From: Streptomyces sp. NBC_00289
GTDB taxonomy: Bacteria > Actinomycetota > Actinomycetes > Streptomycetales > Streptomycetaceae
NCBI RefSeq assembly: GCF_041435115.1
Contig: NZ_CP108046.1
Span: forward strand, 8,990,001-9,054,000
Direction of reading: 5' to 3'
Length of the DNA stretch: 64,000 nt
Part shown: positions 50,711 through 59,216 of the stretch, piece after piece
Numbering within the stretch: position 1 is the first letter of the stretch
How the letters are laid out: every line of letters starts with the position of its first letter
The notes under the pieces: generated by a model
Database searches by the model: none
Told to the model about the DNA's origin: nothing
The model's input: the letters and a program-made list of their open reading frames with translations, nothing else
Made by a program: the position numbers and the translations under genes

Positions 50711-51337
50711 ATGGTGGTGCACGACTCGGCCCGGCGCGTGACCAGGCGCCGCGTCCACACCCGCGCCAGACTGCTGGACGCCGCGTTCGAGGTGTTCGCG
50801 GCCAAGGGCTTCGGCCGCGTCTCGATCGAGGAGGTCTGCGAGGCCGCCGGCTACAGCAGGGGCGCCTTCTACTCCAACTTCGACAGCCTGGACGAGCTGT
50901 TCTTCGCCCTCTACCGGGACCGGGCCGAACTGATCGCCCGGCAGGTGGCCGACGCTCTCGCCCTCGACGGTCCCGGACTCGACGTGCCCGCCGCGGTCGA
51001 CCGGGTCACCGAGGTGCTCCTGCTCGACCTGGACTGGCTCCTGGTCAAGACGGACTTCCTGGTGCACGCGGCCCGGGACGCGGGCGTGGCGCAGACCCTG
51101 CTGGAGCACCGGGAAAAGCTGCGACAGGCGATCGCGGACCGGCTCGCCCGGGCCCGTGGCCACACCGAACTGCCCGCCGTCCTCGGCGACGTCGACGGCG
51201 CCGCCCGCGCCGTGGTCGCCGCGTACGACGGGGTCACCACCCAACTGCTGCTGGACAAGGACGTCGAGCACGCTCGCGCCTGGCTCGGTCAGCTGCTCAC
51301 CGCGCTGCTGACCGACGGCAGTGGCAACCCCGGATGA
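50711..51337 (+). CDS. TetR-family regulator
   Basis: A 208-residue TetR-family protein. The HTH (residues 12-60) contains RRVHTRARLLDAAFEVFAAKGFGRVSIEEV split over two helices and the recognition part YSRGAFYSNFDSLDELF. GGGAGGA precedes the ATG at 50711. Its stop overlaps an in-frame ATG of the next gene (ATGA), so it is co-transcribed with the FAD dehydrogenase, which it probably regulates together with itself through the tandem operator. The ligand may be the dehydrogenase substrate. Confidence 0.88.
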   Translation: MVVHDSARRVTRRRVHTRARLLDAAFEVFAAKGFGRVSIEEVCEAAGYSRGAFYSNFDSLDELFFALYRDRAELIARQVADALALDGPGLDVPAAVDRVTEVLLLDLDWLLVKTDFLVHAARDAGVAQTLLEHREKLRQAIADRLARARGHTELPAVLGDVDGAARAVVAAYDGVTTQLLLDKDVEHARAWLGQLLTALLTDGSGNPG

Positions 51338-51354
51338 AGAAGGGAACGGTCGCC

Positions 51355-53028
51355 ATGGATGCGGACGTCATCGTCGTCGGAGCCGGCCTCGCGGGTCTGG
51401 TCGCCGCACACGAACTGACCAGCCGCGGCCGGAAGGTCGCACTGGTGGACCAGGAGAACGCCGCCAACCTCGGCGGACAGGCGTTCTGGTCCTTCGGCGG
51501 ACTGTTCCTCGTCGACACCCCGGAACAGCGCCGCCTCGGCATCAAGGACTCCTTCGACCTGGCCTGGAACGACTGGCGGGGCAGCGCCCAGTTCGACCGG
51601 GTCGACGACGAGGACGCGTGGGCGGTGCGCTGGGCACGCGCCTACGTCGAGTTCGCGGCGGGGGAGAAGCGCTCCTGGCTCAGCGGGCACGGCATTTCCT
51701 TCCTGCCCACGGTCGGCTGGGCCGAGCGCGGCGACCTGCGGGCGCACGGACACGGCAACTCCGTACCCCGCTTCCATGTTGCCTGGGGCACCGGCACGGG
51801 TGTCGTGGAGCCGTTCGTCGGCTACGCCCAGCAGGCCGCGCGCGACGGACTGCTCACCTTCCACCACCGCCACCAGGTCGACGAACTCGTCGTCGAGGGC
51901 GGCGTGGCCCGCGGGGTGCGCGGCACCCTGCTGGCCGAGGACGGCTCGGCACGGGGCGTCTCCTCCAACCGCGACCGCGTCGGCGACTTCGAGCTCACCG
52001 CTCAGGCCGTCGTCGTCACCACCGGCGGCATCGGCGCCAACCACGACATCGTCCGCCGCTACTGGCCCGAGCGGCTGGGCACCGCGCCCGCCGAGATGGT
52101 CACCGGCGTCCCGGCGTACGTCGACGGGCGGATGCTGGACATCAGCGCGGACGCCGGCGTGCGGCTGGTCAACCGCGACCGCATGTGGCACTACACCGAG
52201 GGCCTGCAGAACTGGGACCCGATCTGGCCCGGCCACGGCATCCGCATCCTGCCCGGCCCGTCCTCGCTGTGGTTCGACGCCCTGGGCCGCCGGCTGCCCG
52301 ACCCCTGCCTGCCCGGCTACGACACGCTGGGCACCCTGAAGCACCTGCGCACCACCGAGGACATCGCCGGCCACGACCACTCGTGGTTCATCCTCACCCA
52401 GAAGATCATCGAGAAGGAGTTCGCCCTGTCGGGCTCCGAGCAGAACCCGGACATCACCGCCAAGGACCGCGCGGGATTCCTCAAGGAGCGGGTGCTCGGC
52501 AAGGGCGCGCCGGGACCGGTCGACGCGTTCCTGCGCAAGGGCGCGGACTTCGTGACCGCCCCCGACCTGGAGCAACTCGTCGAGAAGATGAACGGGTTGA
52601 CGGACAAGCCGCTGCTCGACGCGGCCGAGGTGCGGCGCCAGATAGAGGCCCGCGACCTGCAGATCGCCAACGCCTACAGCAAGGACTCGCAGGTCCAGGG
52701 CATCCGCAACGCCCGCCGCTACATCGGCGACCGCCTCGGCCGGGTCGCCACCCCGCACCGCATCCTCGACCCGGCGGCCGGCCCGCTGATCGGCGTCAAG
52801 CTGCACGTCCTCACCCGCAAGACGCTCGGCGGCATCCAGACCGACCTGGACTCCCGCGCCCTGGGCGCCGACGGGCACCCCGTCGAGGGCCTGTACGCGG
52901 CCGGCGAGGTGGCCGGCTTCGGTGGCGGCGGCGTCCACGGCTACAACGCGCTCGAGGGCACCTTCCTCGGCGGCTGCCTCTTCTCCGGCCGGGCGGCCGG
53001 CCGGGCCGCGGCCCGGCAGATCGCCTGA
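51355..53028 (+). CDS. FAD-binding dehydrogenase (fumarate reductase / KstD-like)
   Basis: A 557-residue flavoprotein of the succinate dehydrogenase/fumarate reductase/3-ketosteroid dehydrogenase superfamily. FAD loop: VIVVGAGLAGLVAAHEL; second FAD region: VVTTGGIGANHDIV; C-terminal GLYAAGEVAGFGGGGVHGYNALEGTFLGGCLFSGR. This exact family is usually annotated FAD-binding dehydrogenase of unknown substrate. ATG 51355 with GAAGGGA at about 10 bp is preferred; ATG 51334 (MKKGTV) overlaps the tetR stop. The TetR partner suggests induction by a xenobiotic or steroid-like compound. Confidence 0.87.
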   Translation: MDADVIVVGAGLAGLVAAHELTSRGRKVALVDQENAANLGGQAFWSFGGLFLVDTPEQRRLGIKDSFDLAWNDWRGSAQFDRVDDEDAWAVRWARAYVEFAAGEKRSWLSGHGISFLPTVGWAERGDLRAHGHGNSVPRFHVAWGTGTGVVEPFVGYAQQAARDGLLTFHHRHQVDELVVEGGVARGVRGTLLAEDGSARGVSSNRDRVGDFELTAQAVVVTTGGIGANHDIVRRYWPERLGTAPAEMVTGVPAYVDGRMLDISADAGVRLVNRDRMWHYTEGLQNWDPIWPGHGIRILPGPSSLWFDALGRRLPDPCLPGYDTLGTLKHLRTTEDIAGHDHSWFILTQKIIEKEFALSGSEQNPDITAKDRAGFLKERVLGKGAPGPVDAFLRKGADFVTAPDLEQLVEKMNGLTDKPLLDAAEVRRQIEARDLQIANAYSKDSQVQGIRNARRYIGDRLGRVATPHRILDPAAGPLIGVKLHVLTRKTLGGIQTDLDSRALGADGHPVEGLYAAGEVAGFGGGGVHGYNALEGTFLGGCLFSGRAAGRAAARQIA

Positions 53029-53050
53029 CCGTGCCGGGCGGTCCGTCTCC

Positions 53051-53401
53051 TCACGCCCGCAGGAGACGGGCCAGCACCGACGCGTGACTCCGCTCGGGCG
53101 TCTTGACGGAGGTCAGCAGCGTCACGGCCCCCTCGTCGGTCAACGCGCGCAGCCGGTCCAGGGGTTCGGCCGCCTCGGGGGCGGCCAACTCCGCCTCGTA
53201 GCGGCGGGCGAACTCCTCGTAGGACCCCTCGCCCGTGTGGTACCAGCGGCGCAACTCGGCCGACGGCGTGAGGGCCTTGGGCCACTCGTCGACACGCGCC
53301 GCGTCCTTCGCCAGGCCGCGTGGCCACAGCCGGTCGACCAGGACGCGCACCCCGTCGTCCGGCTCGGGCGGTTCGTAGACGCGACGCACGCGCACGTTCA
53401 C
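53051..53401 (-). CDS. DUF488 family protein
   Basis: A 116-residue DUF488 protein of the short YeaO-like type: VRRVYEPPEPDDGVRVLVDRLWPRGL, then WPKALTPSAELRRWYHTGEGSYEEFARRY, and VTLLTSVKTPERSHA at the end. The family may be nucleic-acid- or metal-related; no activity is established that I know. GTG 53401 has AAAGG at 9 bp. Confidence 0.85.
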   Translation of the reverse strand: MNVRVRRVYEPPEPDDGVRVLVDRLWPRGLAKDAARVDEWPKALTPSAELRRWYHTGEGSYEEFARRYEAELAAPEAAEPLDRLRALTDEGAVTLLTSVKTPERSHASVLARLLRA

Positions 53402-53573
53402 GGGCGGGGCCTTTCTGCGAGGACCGGCGGTGTGCCGGGAGCGTACTGCCGGGGCCGGGAGAGGGCGGCGCACGGCGGACGACGCGACGCGACTTGACCT
53501 GTTCGAGGGGGATTTCGAGCCGGTCGGCCCCTACGCTGAGGCGGTTGTCCACCCCCCATACCCAGGAGCGCAT

Positions 53574-54986
53574 GTGACCCAGGCCCGCAGACGTACCGCA
53601 GTCCTCCGCCGTGAGGCTGTGATCGTCACCGTCCCCGTCGCCCTGGCGGCGCTGCTCGCGGCCGCCGGACCCGCCGCGGCGGGCACCATCGGCACCTCCG
53701 GCGTCGGTGACCCGTACTTCCCGCTCGCCGGCAACGGCGGCTACCACGTCGAGCACTACGGCCTGACCCTCGACTACGACCCGGCGAGCAGGCACCTCGA
53801 CGGCAAGGCGGTCCTCACCGCCCGCGCCACCCGGAAACTGACGCGCTTCGACCTCGACTTCAAGGGCCTGAAGATCACCGGGCTCAAGGTCGGCCGGACC
53901 GTCGCCGAGTACCGGCGTTCGGGCCAGGAACTCGTCGTCACCCCGCGCCACACCCTGCACAAGGGCCAGGTCTTCAAGGTCACCGTCACGTACAAGGGCA
54001 CGCCCAAGCCGGTCACCGACCCGGACGGCTCGCTCGACGGCTGGATCCCCACCGACGACGGAGCCTTCGTCGCCGGTGAACCGCAGGGCGCGATGACCTG
54101 GTTCCCGGCGAACAACCACCCGCTGGACAAGTCGTCGTACGACTTCACCCTCACCGTCCCCAAGGGACGCACCGCGGTCGCCAACGGCGTCTACCTCGGG
54201 TCGAGGACCGCGCACGGTGAGACGACGTTCCGCTGGCGCCAGCGGGAACCCATGGCCGCCTACCTGGCCACGGCGACCGTCGGGAAGTTCAAGGTCGAGC
54301 GGTACACCACGGCCGACGGCGTCCAGGTCTACAACGCCGTCGACCCGCGGGAGGCGGCTGCCGCCGCCCCCGTGCTGAAGAAGCTGCCCTCCGTCCTGAA
54401 GTGGGAGAGCAGGATCTTCGGGCCCTACCCGTTCCGCGCCGCCGGCTCGATCGTGGACCGGGCCCCGGACGTCGGGTACGCGCTGGAGACCCAGACGCGT
54501 CCCGTCTACGACTCGGCGCCCGACCTGAGCACCCTCGTCCACGAGAGCGCCCACCAGTGGTTCGGCGACTCCGTCTCGCTCACCTCCTGGAAGGACATCT
54601 GGCTCAACGAGGGCTTCGCGACCTACGCCGAGTGGCTCTACAGCGAGCAGCACGGCGGCGACAGCGCGCAGAAGTCCTTCGACGCGCTCTACGCGCGTCC
54701 GGCCGCCGACGACCTGTGGGCGTTCCCGCCCGGCGACCCCGGCAGCGGCGCGAACATCTTCGGCACCCCGGTCTACGCGCGCGGCGCGATGGCCCTGCAC
54801 GAGCTGCGCACGGCCGTCGGCGACCAGGTGTTCTACCGCATCCTGCGCTCCTGGGCGACCGCCCACCGGGGCGGCCACGGGACGACCGCGCAGTTCGTGC
54901 GCCTCGCCGAACGCGAGTCGGGCCAGGACCTCGACAGCCTGTTCCAGACCTGGCTGTACTCTGCGGGGAAGCCGAACACCCCGTGA
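53574..54986 (+). CDS. Secreted M1-family metallopeptidase
   Basis: A 470-residue exported gluzincin aminopeptidase-like protease. Signal peptide: AVIVTVPVALAALLAAAGPAAAG. The N-terminal beta-domain includes HYGLTLDYDPASRHLDGKAVLTA. The zinc site is VHESAHQWFGDSV with the third ligand in LNEGFATYAEWLY; the substrate-amine motif GxMEN of aminopeptidases is replaced by VGYALETQT, so exopeptidase specificity is uncertain. It is shorter than full M1 enzymes, lacking the C-terminal helical domain. GTG 53574 follows AGGAG at 5 bp. Confidence 0.87.
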   Translation: MTQARRRTAVLRREAVIVTVPVALAALLAAAGPAAAGTIGTSGVGDPYFPLAGNGGYHVEHYGLTLDYDPASRHLDGKAVLTARATRKLTRFDLDFKGLKITGLKVGRTVAEYRRSGQELVVTPRHTLHKGQVFKVTVTYKGTPKPVTDPDGSLDGWIPTDDGAFVAGEPQGAMTWFPANNHPLDKSSYDFTLTVPKGRTAVANGVYLGSRTAHGETTFRWRQREPMAAYLATATVGKFKVERYTTADGVQVYNAVDPREAAAAAPVLKKLPSVLKWESRIFGPYPFRAAGSIVDRAPDVGYALETQTRPVYDSAPDLSTLVHESAHQWFGDSVSLTSWKDIWLNEGFATYAEWLYSEQHGGDSAQKSFDALYARPAADDLWAFPPGDPGSGANIFGTPVYARGAMALHELRTAVGDQVFYRILRSWATAHRGGHGTTAQFVRLAERESGQDLDSLFQTWLYSAGKPNTP

Positions 54987-55028
54987 GAACCTGACGAGTT
55001 CCTCACATGCGTCGGTCAAGGTCGACTC

Positions 55029-55778
55029 ATGATCACACGCACACCCCGCGTCGCGCTGCTCGCCGCGTCCCTGCTCCTCACGGGATGCGGCGGTGGCGCC
55101 GCGGCCGTCCCGGGCCCGGCGGCGGACTCCACCGCCCCGGTCCGGGCGAGTACGCCCGCGGCCACGCCCGAGGCGTCGGTCGAAGCGGCCCCGAGGCAAC
55201 TGCCCGGCCTGGGACCCGACACCCTCGCGAAGGTGCCCTCCCGCTCCCGCCAGGCCGTCGTGGTGACCGGCCGCGGCAAGAACTCCCCGCTCTCCACCGT
55301 CGTCCTGTACGAGCGCACCGCGGCGGGCTGGCAGGCCGGGCCGAAGTGGCCCGCGCACAACGCCCTGAAGGGCTGGAGCGCCCGGCATCTCGCCGGCGAC
55401 CTGCGCACCCCCATCGGCGTCTACACCCTCACCGACGCCGGGGGGCTGCTCCGCGATCCCGGGACCCGGCTGACGTACGACCGCGGGCCCGCCTTCACCT
55501 CACCCGGCACCGGCTTCGAGGGCGAGCCCCTGGCCGGTTCCTTCGACTACGTGATCGCCATCAACTACAACCGGCGGCCCGGTACGACGCCCCTCGACTG
55601 GACCCGCCCCCTCGGCGCGGGGCGCGGCGGCGGCATATGGTTCCACGTCGACCACGGCGGCCCCACGCACGGTTGCGTGGCCGTCGCCCAGGACCACATG
55701 AGGGAACTGCTGCTGGCGCTGGACCCGGGCCGGCATCCCGTCGTGGTCATGGGGGACGCCACGTCCCTCTCGCGGTGA
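55029..55778 (+). CDS. L,D-transpeptidase-family lipoprotein
   Basis: A 249-residue YkuD-type protein. The signal ends in the lipobox LLLTGC, so it is a membrane-anchored lipoprotein. After an Ala/Pro/Thr linker the catalytic domain has GDLRTPIGVYTL and the active site HVDHGGPTHGCVAV with Cys and His. It would make 3-3 cross-links in peptidoglycan or attach proteins to it. It starts 42 bp after the M1 peptidase and 18 bp before the response regulator, all on one strand. Confidence 0.86.
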   Translation: MITRTPRVALLAASLLLTGCGGGAAAVPGPAADSTAPVRASTPAATPEASVEAAPRQLPGLGPDTLAKVPSRSRQAVVVTGRGKNSPLSTVVLYERTAAGWQAGPKWPAHNALKGWSARHLAGDLRTPIGVYTLTDAGGLLRDPGTRLTYDRGPAFTSPGTGFEGEPLAGSFDYVIAINYNRRPGTTPLDWTRPLGAGRGGGIWFHVDHGGPTHGCVAVAQDHMRELLLALDPGRHPVVVMGDATSLSR

Positions 55779-55783
55779 GCGCC

Positions 55784-55797
55784 TAGGATCCGCGGAG
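55784..55797 (+). promoter_or_regulatory. -10 element and leaderless start of the response regulator
   Basis: TAGGAT (55784-55789), a good Streptomyces -10, is 7 nt before the GTG at 55797. No RBS of normal spacing is present, so a leaderless transcript is likely in addition to read-through from the upstream gene. Confidence 0.4.
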
Positions 55798-56495
55798 TGT
55801 GCGCATACGTGCTGGTCGCCGAGGACGACGAGATGCAGGCCGAGTTGATCCGGCGGTCCCTGCTGGCAGAGGGGCACACCGTGACCGTGGTCCACGACGG
55901 GCGGGCCGCGCTGGACGAGGTCCGGCGGTCGCGGCCGGACCTGGTCGTGCTCGACCTGATGCTGCCGGTGATCGACGGCTTCGGGGTGTGCCGCGTGCTG
56001 CGCCGGGACGGCGACACCCCCGTCCTGATGCTCACCGCCCGCGGCGCCGAGGACGACGTCCTGCTGGGCCTGGAACTCGGCGCGGACGACTACATGACCA
56101 AGCCGTACAGCCCGCGTGAGCTGATGGCCCGTATCCGTACCGTCCTGCGGCGCAGCGGGCGGGCCACCGCCGACCGCCCGGACGATCCCGTCGTACGCGC
56201 GGCCGGGCTCGCCGTCGACCCCGAACGGCACGAAGTGCGGTGCGACGGGCGGCCGGTGGAGTGCACCCCCGCCGAGTTCGAGATCCTGCTCGCCATGACC
56301 GCCGAACCCGAACGGGTCTTCTCACGGCGGCAGTTGCTGGAGTGCACCCGCGGCACCGACCGGGCCTCCACCGAACGGGCCGTCGACGTCCACATCATGA
56401 ACCTGCGCCGCAAGATCGAGCCGGACCCGCGCAGACCGGCCCGGCTGCTGACCGTGTTCGGCGTCGGCTACAAGCTCAGTGGCGGCCGCGCGTGA
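55797..56495 (+). CDS. OmpR-family response regulator
   Basis: A 232-residue two-component regulator. Receiver: VAEDDEMQAELI, acceptor Asp in LVVLDLMLPVIDG, Thr/Lys in LMLTARG and YMTKPYSP. The winged-helix C-terminus includes CTPAEFEILLAMTAEPERVFSRRQLLE and VDVHIMNLRRKIEPDP. It is overlapped by the sensor kinase gene (GTGA), forming an operon. Proximity to the L,D-transpeptidase hints at a cell-envelope role. Confidence 0.9.
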   Translation: MCAYVLVAEDDEMQAELIRRSLLAEGHTVTVVHDGRAALDEVRRSRPDLVVLDLMLPVIDGFGVCRVLRRDGDTPVLMLTARGAEDDVLLGLELGADDYMTKPYSPRELMARIRTVLRRSGRATADRPDDPVVRAAGLAVDPERHEVRCDGRPVECTPAEFEILLAMTAEPERVFSRRQLLECTRGTDRASTERAVDVHIMNLRRKIEPDPRRPARLLTVFGVGYKLSGGRA

Positions 56496-58324
56496 GCCGC
56501 CGGGGCGTGCCGCTGCGCAAGAGCCTGCTGGTGCGGCTGCTGATCGCCTCGGCCCTGATCGCCGTGTGCTCGGTGGCGGCGACGGCCTGGCTGGCGGTGG
56601 AGACCACCACCCGTGCCCTGCGGGAGGAGCAGGTGCAGGTCCTCGCCGACGACATGGACGTGCTCGCCCGGCTGAGCGGCTACGCCGCGACGCACGGGGA
56701 CTGGAAGGGGGTCGAGCGGACCGTGCGGGCGCTGTCCGCGAAGACCGGCCGGCGCATCGCCCTCACCACGGTCGACCGGACGCTGGTCGCCGACTCCGCC
56801 CCGCGCGGCACGTCCCTGCCGCAGCGTGCCTCCGCCACCGTCGACCCGCTGCGCACCGACACCTACACCGAGCGCGGGGCCCAGCGCAGCGGCATCGACC
56901 CGCGGGTGGTGGGCCCGTACCGGCTGACGGTCCGAGAGCGCGCGGAGCTGGACGCCCTGGCCAGGGCCCGGCGGTCGTGTTTCGCGCGCAACGGTATCGA
57001 GACCGTCATCAACCGGACGCCGAGCGGCCGTCCGACCGTCGACGACGTGGACACCACGATCGCCGCCGGCTACGTGCCCGAGGAGTGCGCCGACGGGAAA
57101 CTCAACACCCCGACCCCCACTGAGGAGACCGCCCTCACCGACCTCGCCCGGCGTGCGCGGGCGTGCCTGAAGCGCCAGGGACTCAGCGGCGGTGCACCGA
57201 TGTACATCGGAGTCGATGTGACCGACTCCTCCCTCGGGACCCGCTACGTCCTGACCAAGTTCCTCAAGGAGGGCGACTCCGTCGGCGCGCGGGAGGCGCA
57301 GGCCTGCGCCGACAGCGCGCGCCGGGCCCAGCTCGACCCCTATGTCGCCCCGGTCGCCGAACTGTTCCTGGGCGGCGGGGACAGCATCGCGCCGCGCTTC
57401 GACGTGTCGCCGGCCAACAAGGCCAAGGTGGTCGGCGCCGCGGCCCTCGTCCTCGCCGTCACCGTCGCCGTGACGACGCTGGTCGCCACCCGGCTGGTAC
57501 GGCCCCTGCGCGCGCTGACCGCGGCGGCCCAGCAGCCCCCCGAACAGCACGTGCGCGTCCCGGTCACGACCCGGGACGAGACCGGCATCCTCGCCGAGGC
57601 GTTCAACGAACTCGCCGAGCGCCGCGAACGCCTGGAGGTCCAGCGCAGGGCCATGGTCAGCGACATCGCGCACGAACTGCGCAGCCCGCTCACCAACATC
57701 CGCGGCTGGCTGGAGGTCACCCGCGACGGTGTCGTCGACCCGGACCCGGCCCTGCTCGGCTCGCTGCACGAGGAGGCCCTGGTGCTCCAGCGGGTCATCG
57801 ACGACCTGCAGGACCTCGCCGACGCCGACGCGGGGACACTGCGGCTGCACCGCGAGCCCGTCCGCTGCGACGAACTCCTGGTCCAGGTCGCCGCCGCCCA
57901 CCGGGTCGCGTTCGACGCGGCGGGCGTGACCCTGCGCACCACGGTGGAGGGGGCTCCCTGGGTGGACGCCGACCCCGTCCGGATGCGCCAGGCGGTCGGC
58001 AACCTGGTGTCCAACGCCCTGCGGCACACCCCCGCCGACGGCACGGTCACCCTGACCGCGCGCCGGGAGGGCGAGGACGTCGTCCTGGAGGTCACCGACA
58101 CCGGGGCGGGCATCTCCGCCGACGATCTCCCGCACGTCTTCGACCGGTTCTGGCGCGCCGAGAAGTCCCGCAGTCGCCGCACCGGGGGCAGCGGCCTGGG
58201 GCTGCCCATCGTGCGCCACCTGCTCGCAGCCCACGGCGGAACCGTCCGGGCGGCGAGCGAACAGGGTGCAGGCAGCGTGTTCACGCTCAGACTGCGCGGC
58301 ACGCCCGCACCGAAAGGGGACTGA
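56492..58324 (+). CDS. Sensor histidine kinase with large Cys-containing sensor domain
   Basis: A 610-residue membrane kinase. Helix 1 (LLVRLLIASALIAVCSVAATAWLAV) and helix 2 (VVGAAALVLAVTVAVTTLVATRLV, near residue 320) enclose about 280 external residues. This sensor part has four Cys, in RRSCFARNG, PEECADG, RACLKRQG and AQACADSA, likely two disulfides. HAMP, then H box VSDIAHELRSPLTNIRG, N box VGNLVSNALRHTP, G1 DTGAGIS and G2 GGSGLGLPIV are intact. It pairs with the upstream response regulator. The external ligand is unknown. Confidence 0.9.
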   Translation: MSRRGVPLRKSLLVRLLIASALIAVCSVAATAWLAVETTTRALREEQVQVLADDMDVLARLSGYAATHGDWKGVERTVRALSAKTGRRIALTTVDRTLVADSAPRGTSLPQRASATVDPLRTDTYTERGAQRSGIDPRVVGPYRLTVRERAELDALARARRSCFARNGIETVINRTPSGRPTVDDVDTTIAAGYVPEECADGKLNTPTPTEETALTDLARRARACLKRQGLSGGAPMYIGVDVTDSSLGTRYVLTKFLKEGDSVGAREAQACADSARRAQLDPYVAPVAELFLGGGDSIAPRFDVSPANKAKVVGAAALVLAVTVAVTTLVATRLVRPLRALTAAAQQPPEQHVRVPVTTRDETGILAEAFNELAERRERLEVQRRAMVSDIAHELRSPLTNIRGWLEVTRDGVVDPDPALLGSLHEEALVLQRVIDDLQDLADADAGTLRLHREPVRCDELLVQVAAAHRVAFDAAGVTLRTTVEGAPWVDADPVRMRQAVGNLVSNALRHTPADGTVTLTARREGEDVVLEVTDTGAGISADDLPHVFDRFWRAEKSRSRRTGGSGLGLPIVRHLLAAHGGTVRAASEQGAGSVFTLRLRGTPAPKGD

Positions 58325-58394
58325 GGACCCAGCCGGTTTCTCCCGTCCCGCACGGGTACTCCGTGGTCGCGAGCACGAAGAGGGAGGTCATCTC

Positions 58395-58844
58395 ATGAGC
58401 ACACCGGACGGCCTGCCGGTCGTACGCAGTCTCGCCGAACTCGCCGACCTGGTCGACAAGCGCCGGGACCTGTACGTTCGCTGGTCGCGCGGCCCGGAGA
58501 CCGACCTCGCCGCGGTCTCCAGCACCGACGACCTCACCGGCGTCGCCATGCCGGGCCTGTCCGCGAACCCGCTGGACATCGAGGAGTGGTGGCAGGACCG
58601 GCCGGTGGAGGTGTGGGTGGCCCGCCGCCTGTACGACTATGCCCATCTGCCCCACGAGAAGGGCCCCGGTGTGCGGCCCTGGGTGTTGGAGGGCCGGGAG
58701 GCGGCCCGCGGGCCCGACAACGAGCCGCTGGTGGTCGAGGTCAGGCCCGTGGGCTGGATCGCCGCGGACGTCATCGAGGAGGCGCGGGCCGAGGTGGACC
58801 GCCAGGGGAACCCGTGGGGCCCGCTGCGCCGCACGGGCCGCTGA
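58395..58844 (+). CDS. DUF6098 family protein
   Basis: A 149-residue acidic protein: LPVVRSLAELADLVDKRRDLYVRWSRGPE near the start, ANPLDIEEWWQDRPVEVWVARRLYDY in the middle, PWVLEGREAARGPDNEPLVV near the end. It fits DUF6098, found in actinobacteria, of unknown function. GGGAGG is 7 bp upstream of the ATG. It lies 70 bp after the histidine kinase and may be in the same transcript. Confidence 0.75.
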   Translation: MSTPDGLPVVRSLAELADLVDKRRDLYVRWSRGPETDLAAVSSTDDLTGVAMPGLSANPLDIEEWWQDRPVEVWVARRLYDYAHLPHEKGPGVRPWVLEGREAARGPDNEPLVVEVRPVGWIAADVIEEARAEVDRQGNPWGPLRRTGR

Positions 58845-58856
58845 CGGGGGAGGGCC

Positions 58857-59108
58857 TCACCCGGAGTTCCTCCGGGAGCTCGCCCGCCGCTTGAGCGCTC
58901 GGCGTTCGTTCTCACTGGTCCCGCCCCAGACGCCGATGGTCTGCCCGGTGTCGAGCGCCCACTGCAGACACTGCTCCTGGACGGGGCAGCGCCTGCACAC
59001 GGCCTTCGCCTGCTCCACCTGCACCAGGGCCGGGCCGGTGGTGCCGAAGGGGAAGAAGAGGTCGGGGTCCTCGTGGCGGCACGCGGCGTGCTCTCGCCAG
59101 TTGTCCAT
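58857..59108 (-). CDS. WhiB-family [4Fe-4S] transcription factor, WblE-like
   Basis: An 83-residue Wbl protein. The cluster ligands are Cys10, Cys38, Cys41 and Cys47 (AACRHEDP; CRRCPVQEQC), followed by the GVWGG turn (59-63) and a basic C-terminus (ENERRALKRRASSRR). Sequence around LFFPFGTTGPALVQVEQAKAVC is close to WblE/WhiB1-type proteins, which bind NO-sensitive clusters and region 4 of the principal sigma factor. ATG 59108 has AGGTG at 6 bp. It may be a second WblE-like copy in this genome. Confidence 0.9.
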   Translation of the reverse strand: MDNWREHAACRHEDPDLFFPFGTTGPALVQVEQAKAVCRRCPVQEQCLQWALDTGQTIGVWGGTSENERRALKRRASSRRNSG

Positions 59109-59216
59109 GAAAGTCACCTGCGATCGAATCGAACGTGCCCTCGGGGATGCCTTACTCGCTTTCGGGTCACCTGTCGATGCGCGTGTGAAACAACGGATCG
59201 CCCCAAGAACGCACCC

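Noticed and set aside
49666-53028. 1120-codon plus-strand frame across alkB, tetR and the FAD dehydrogenase
   Set aside because: Only the part from 51355 has a domain. The rest is antisense or out of frame to real genes, as often happens at this G+C content.
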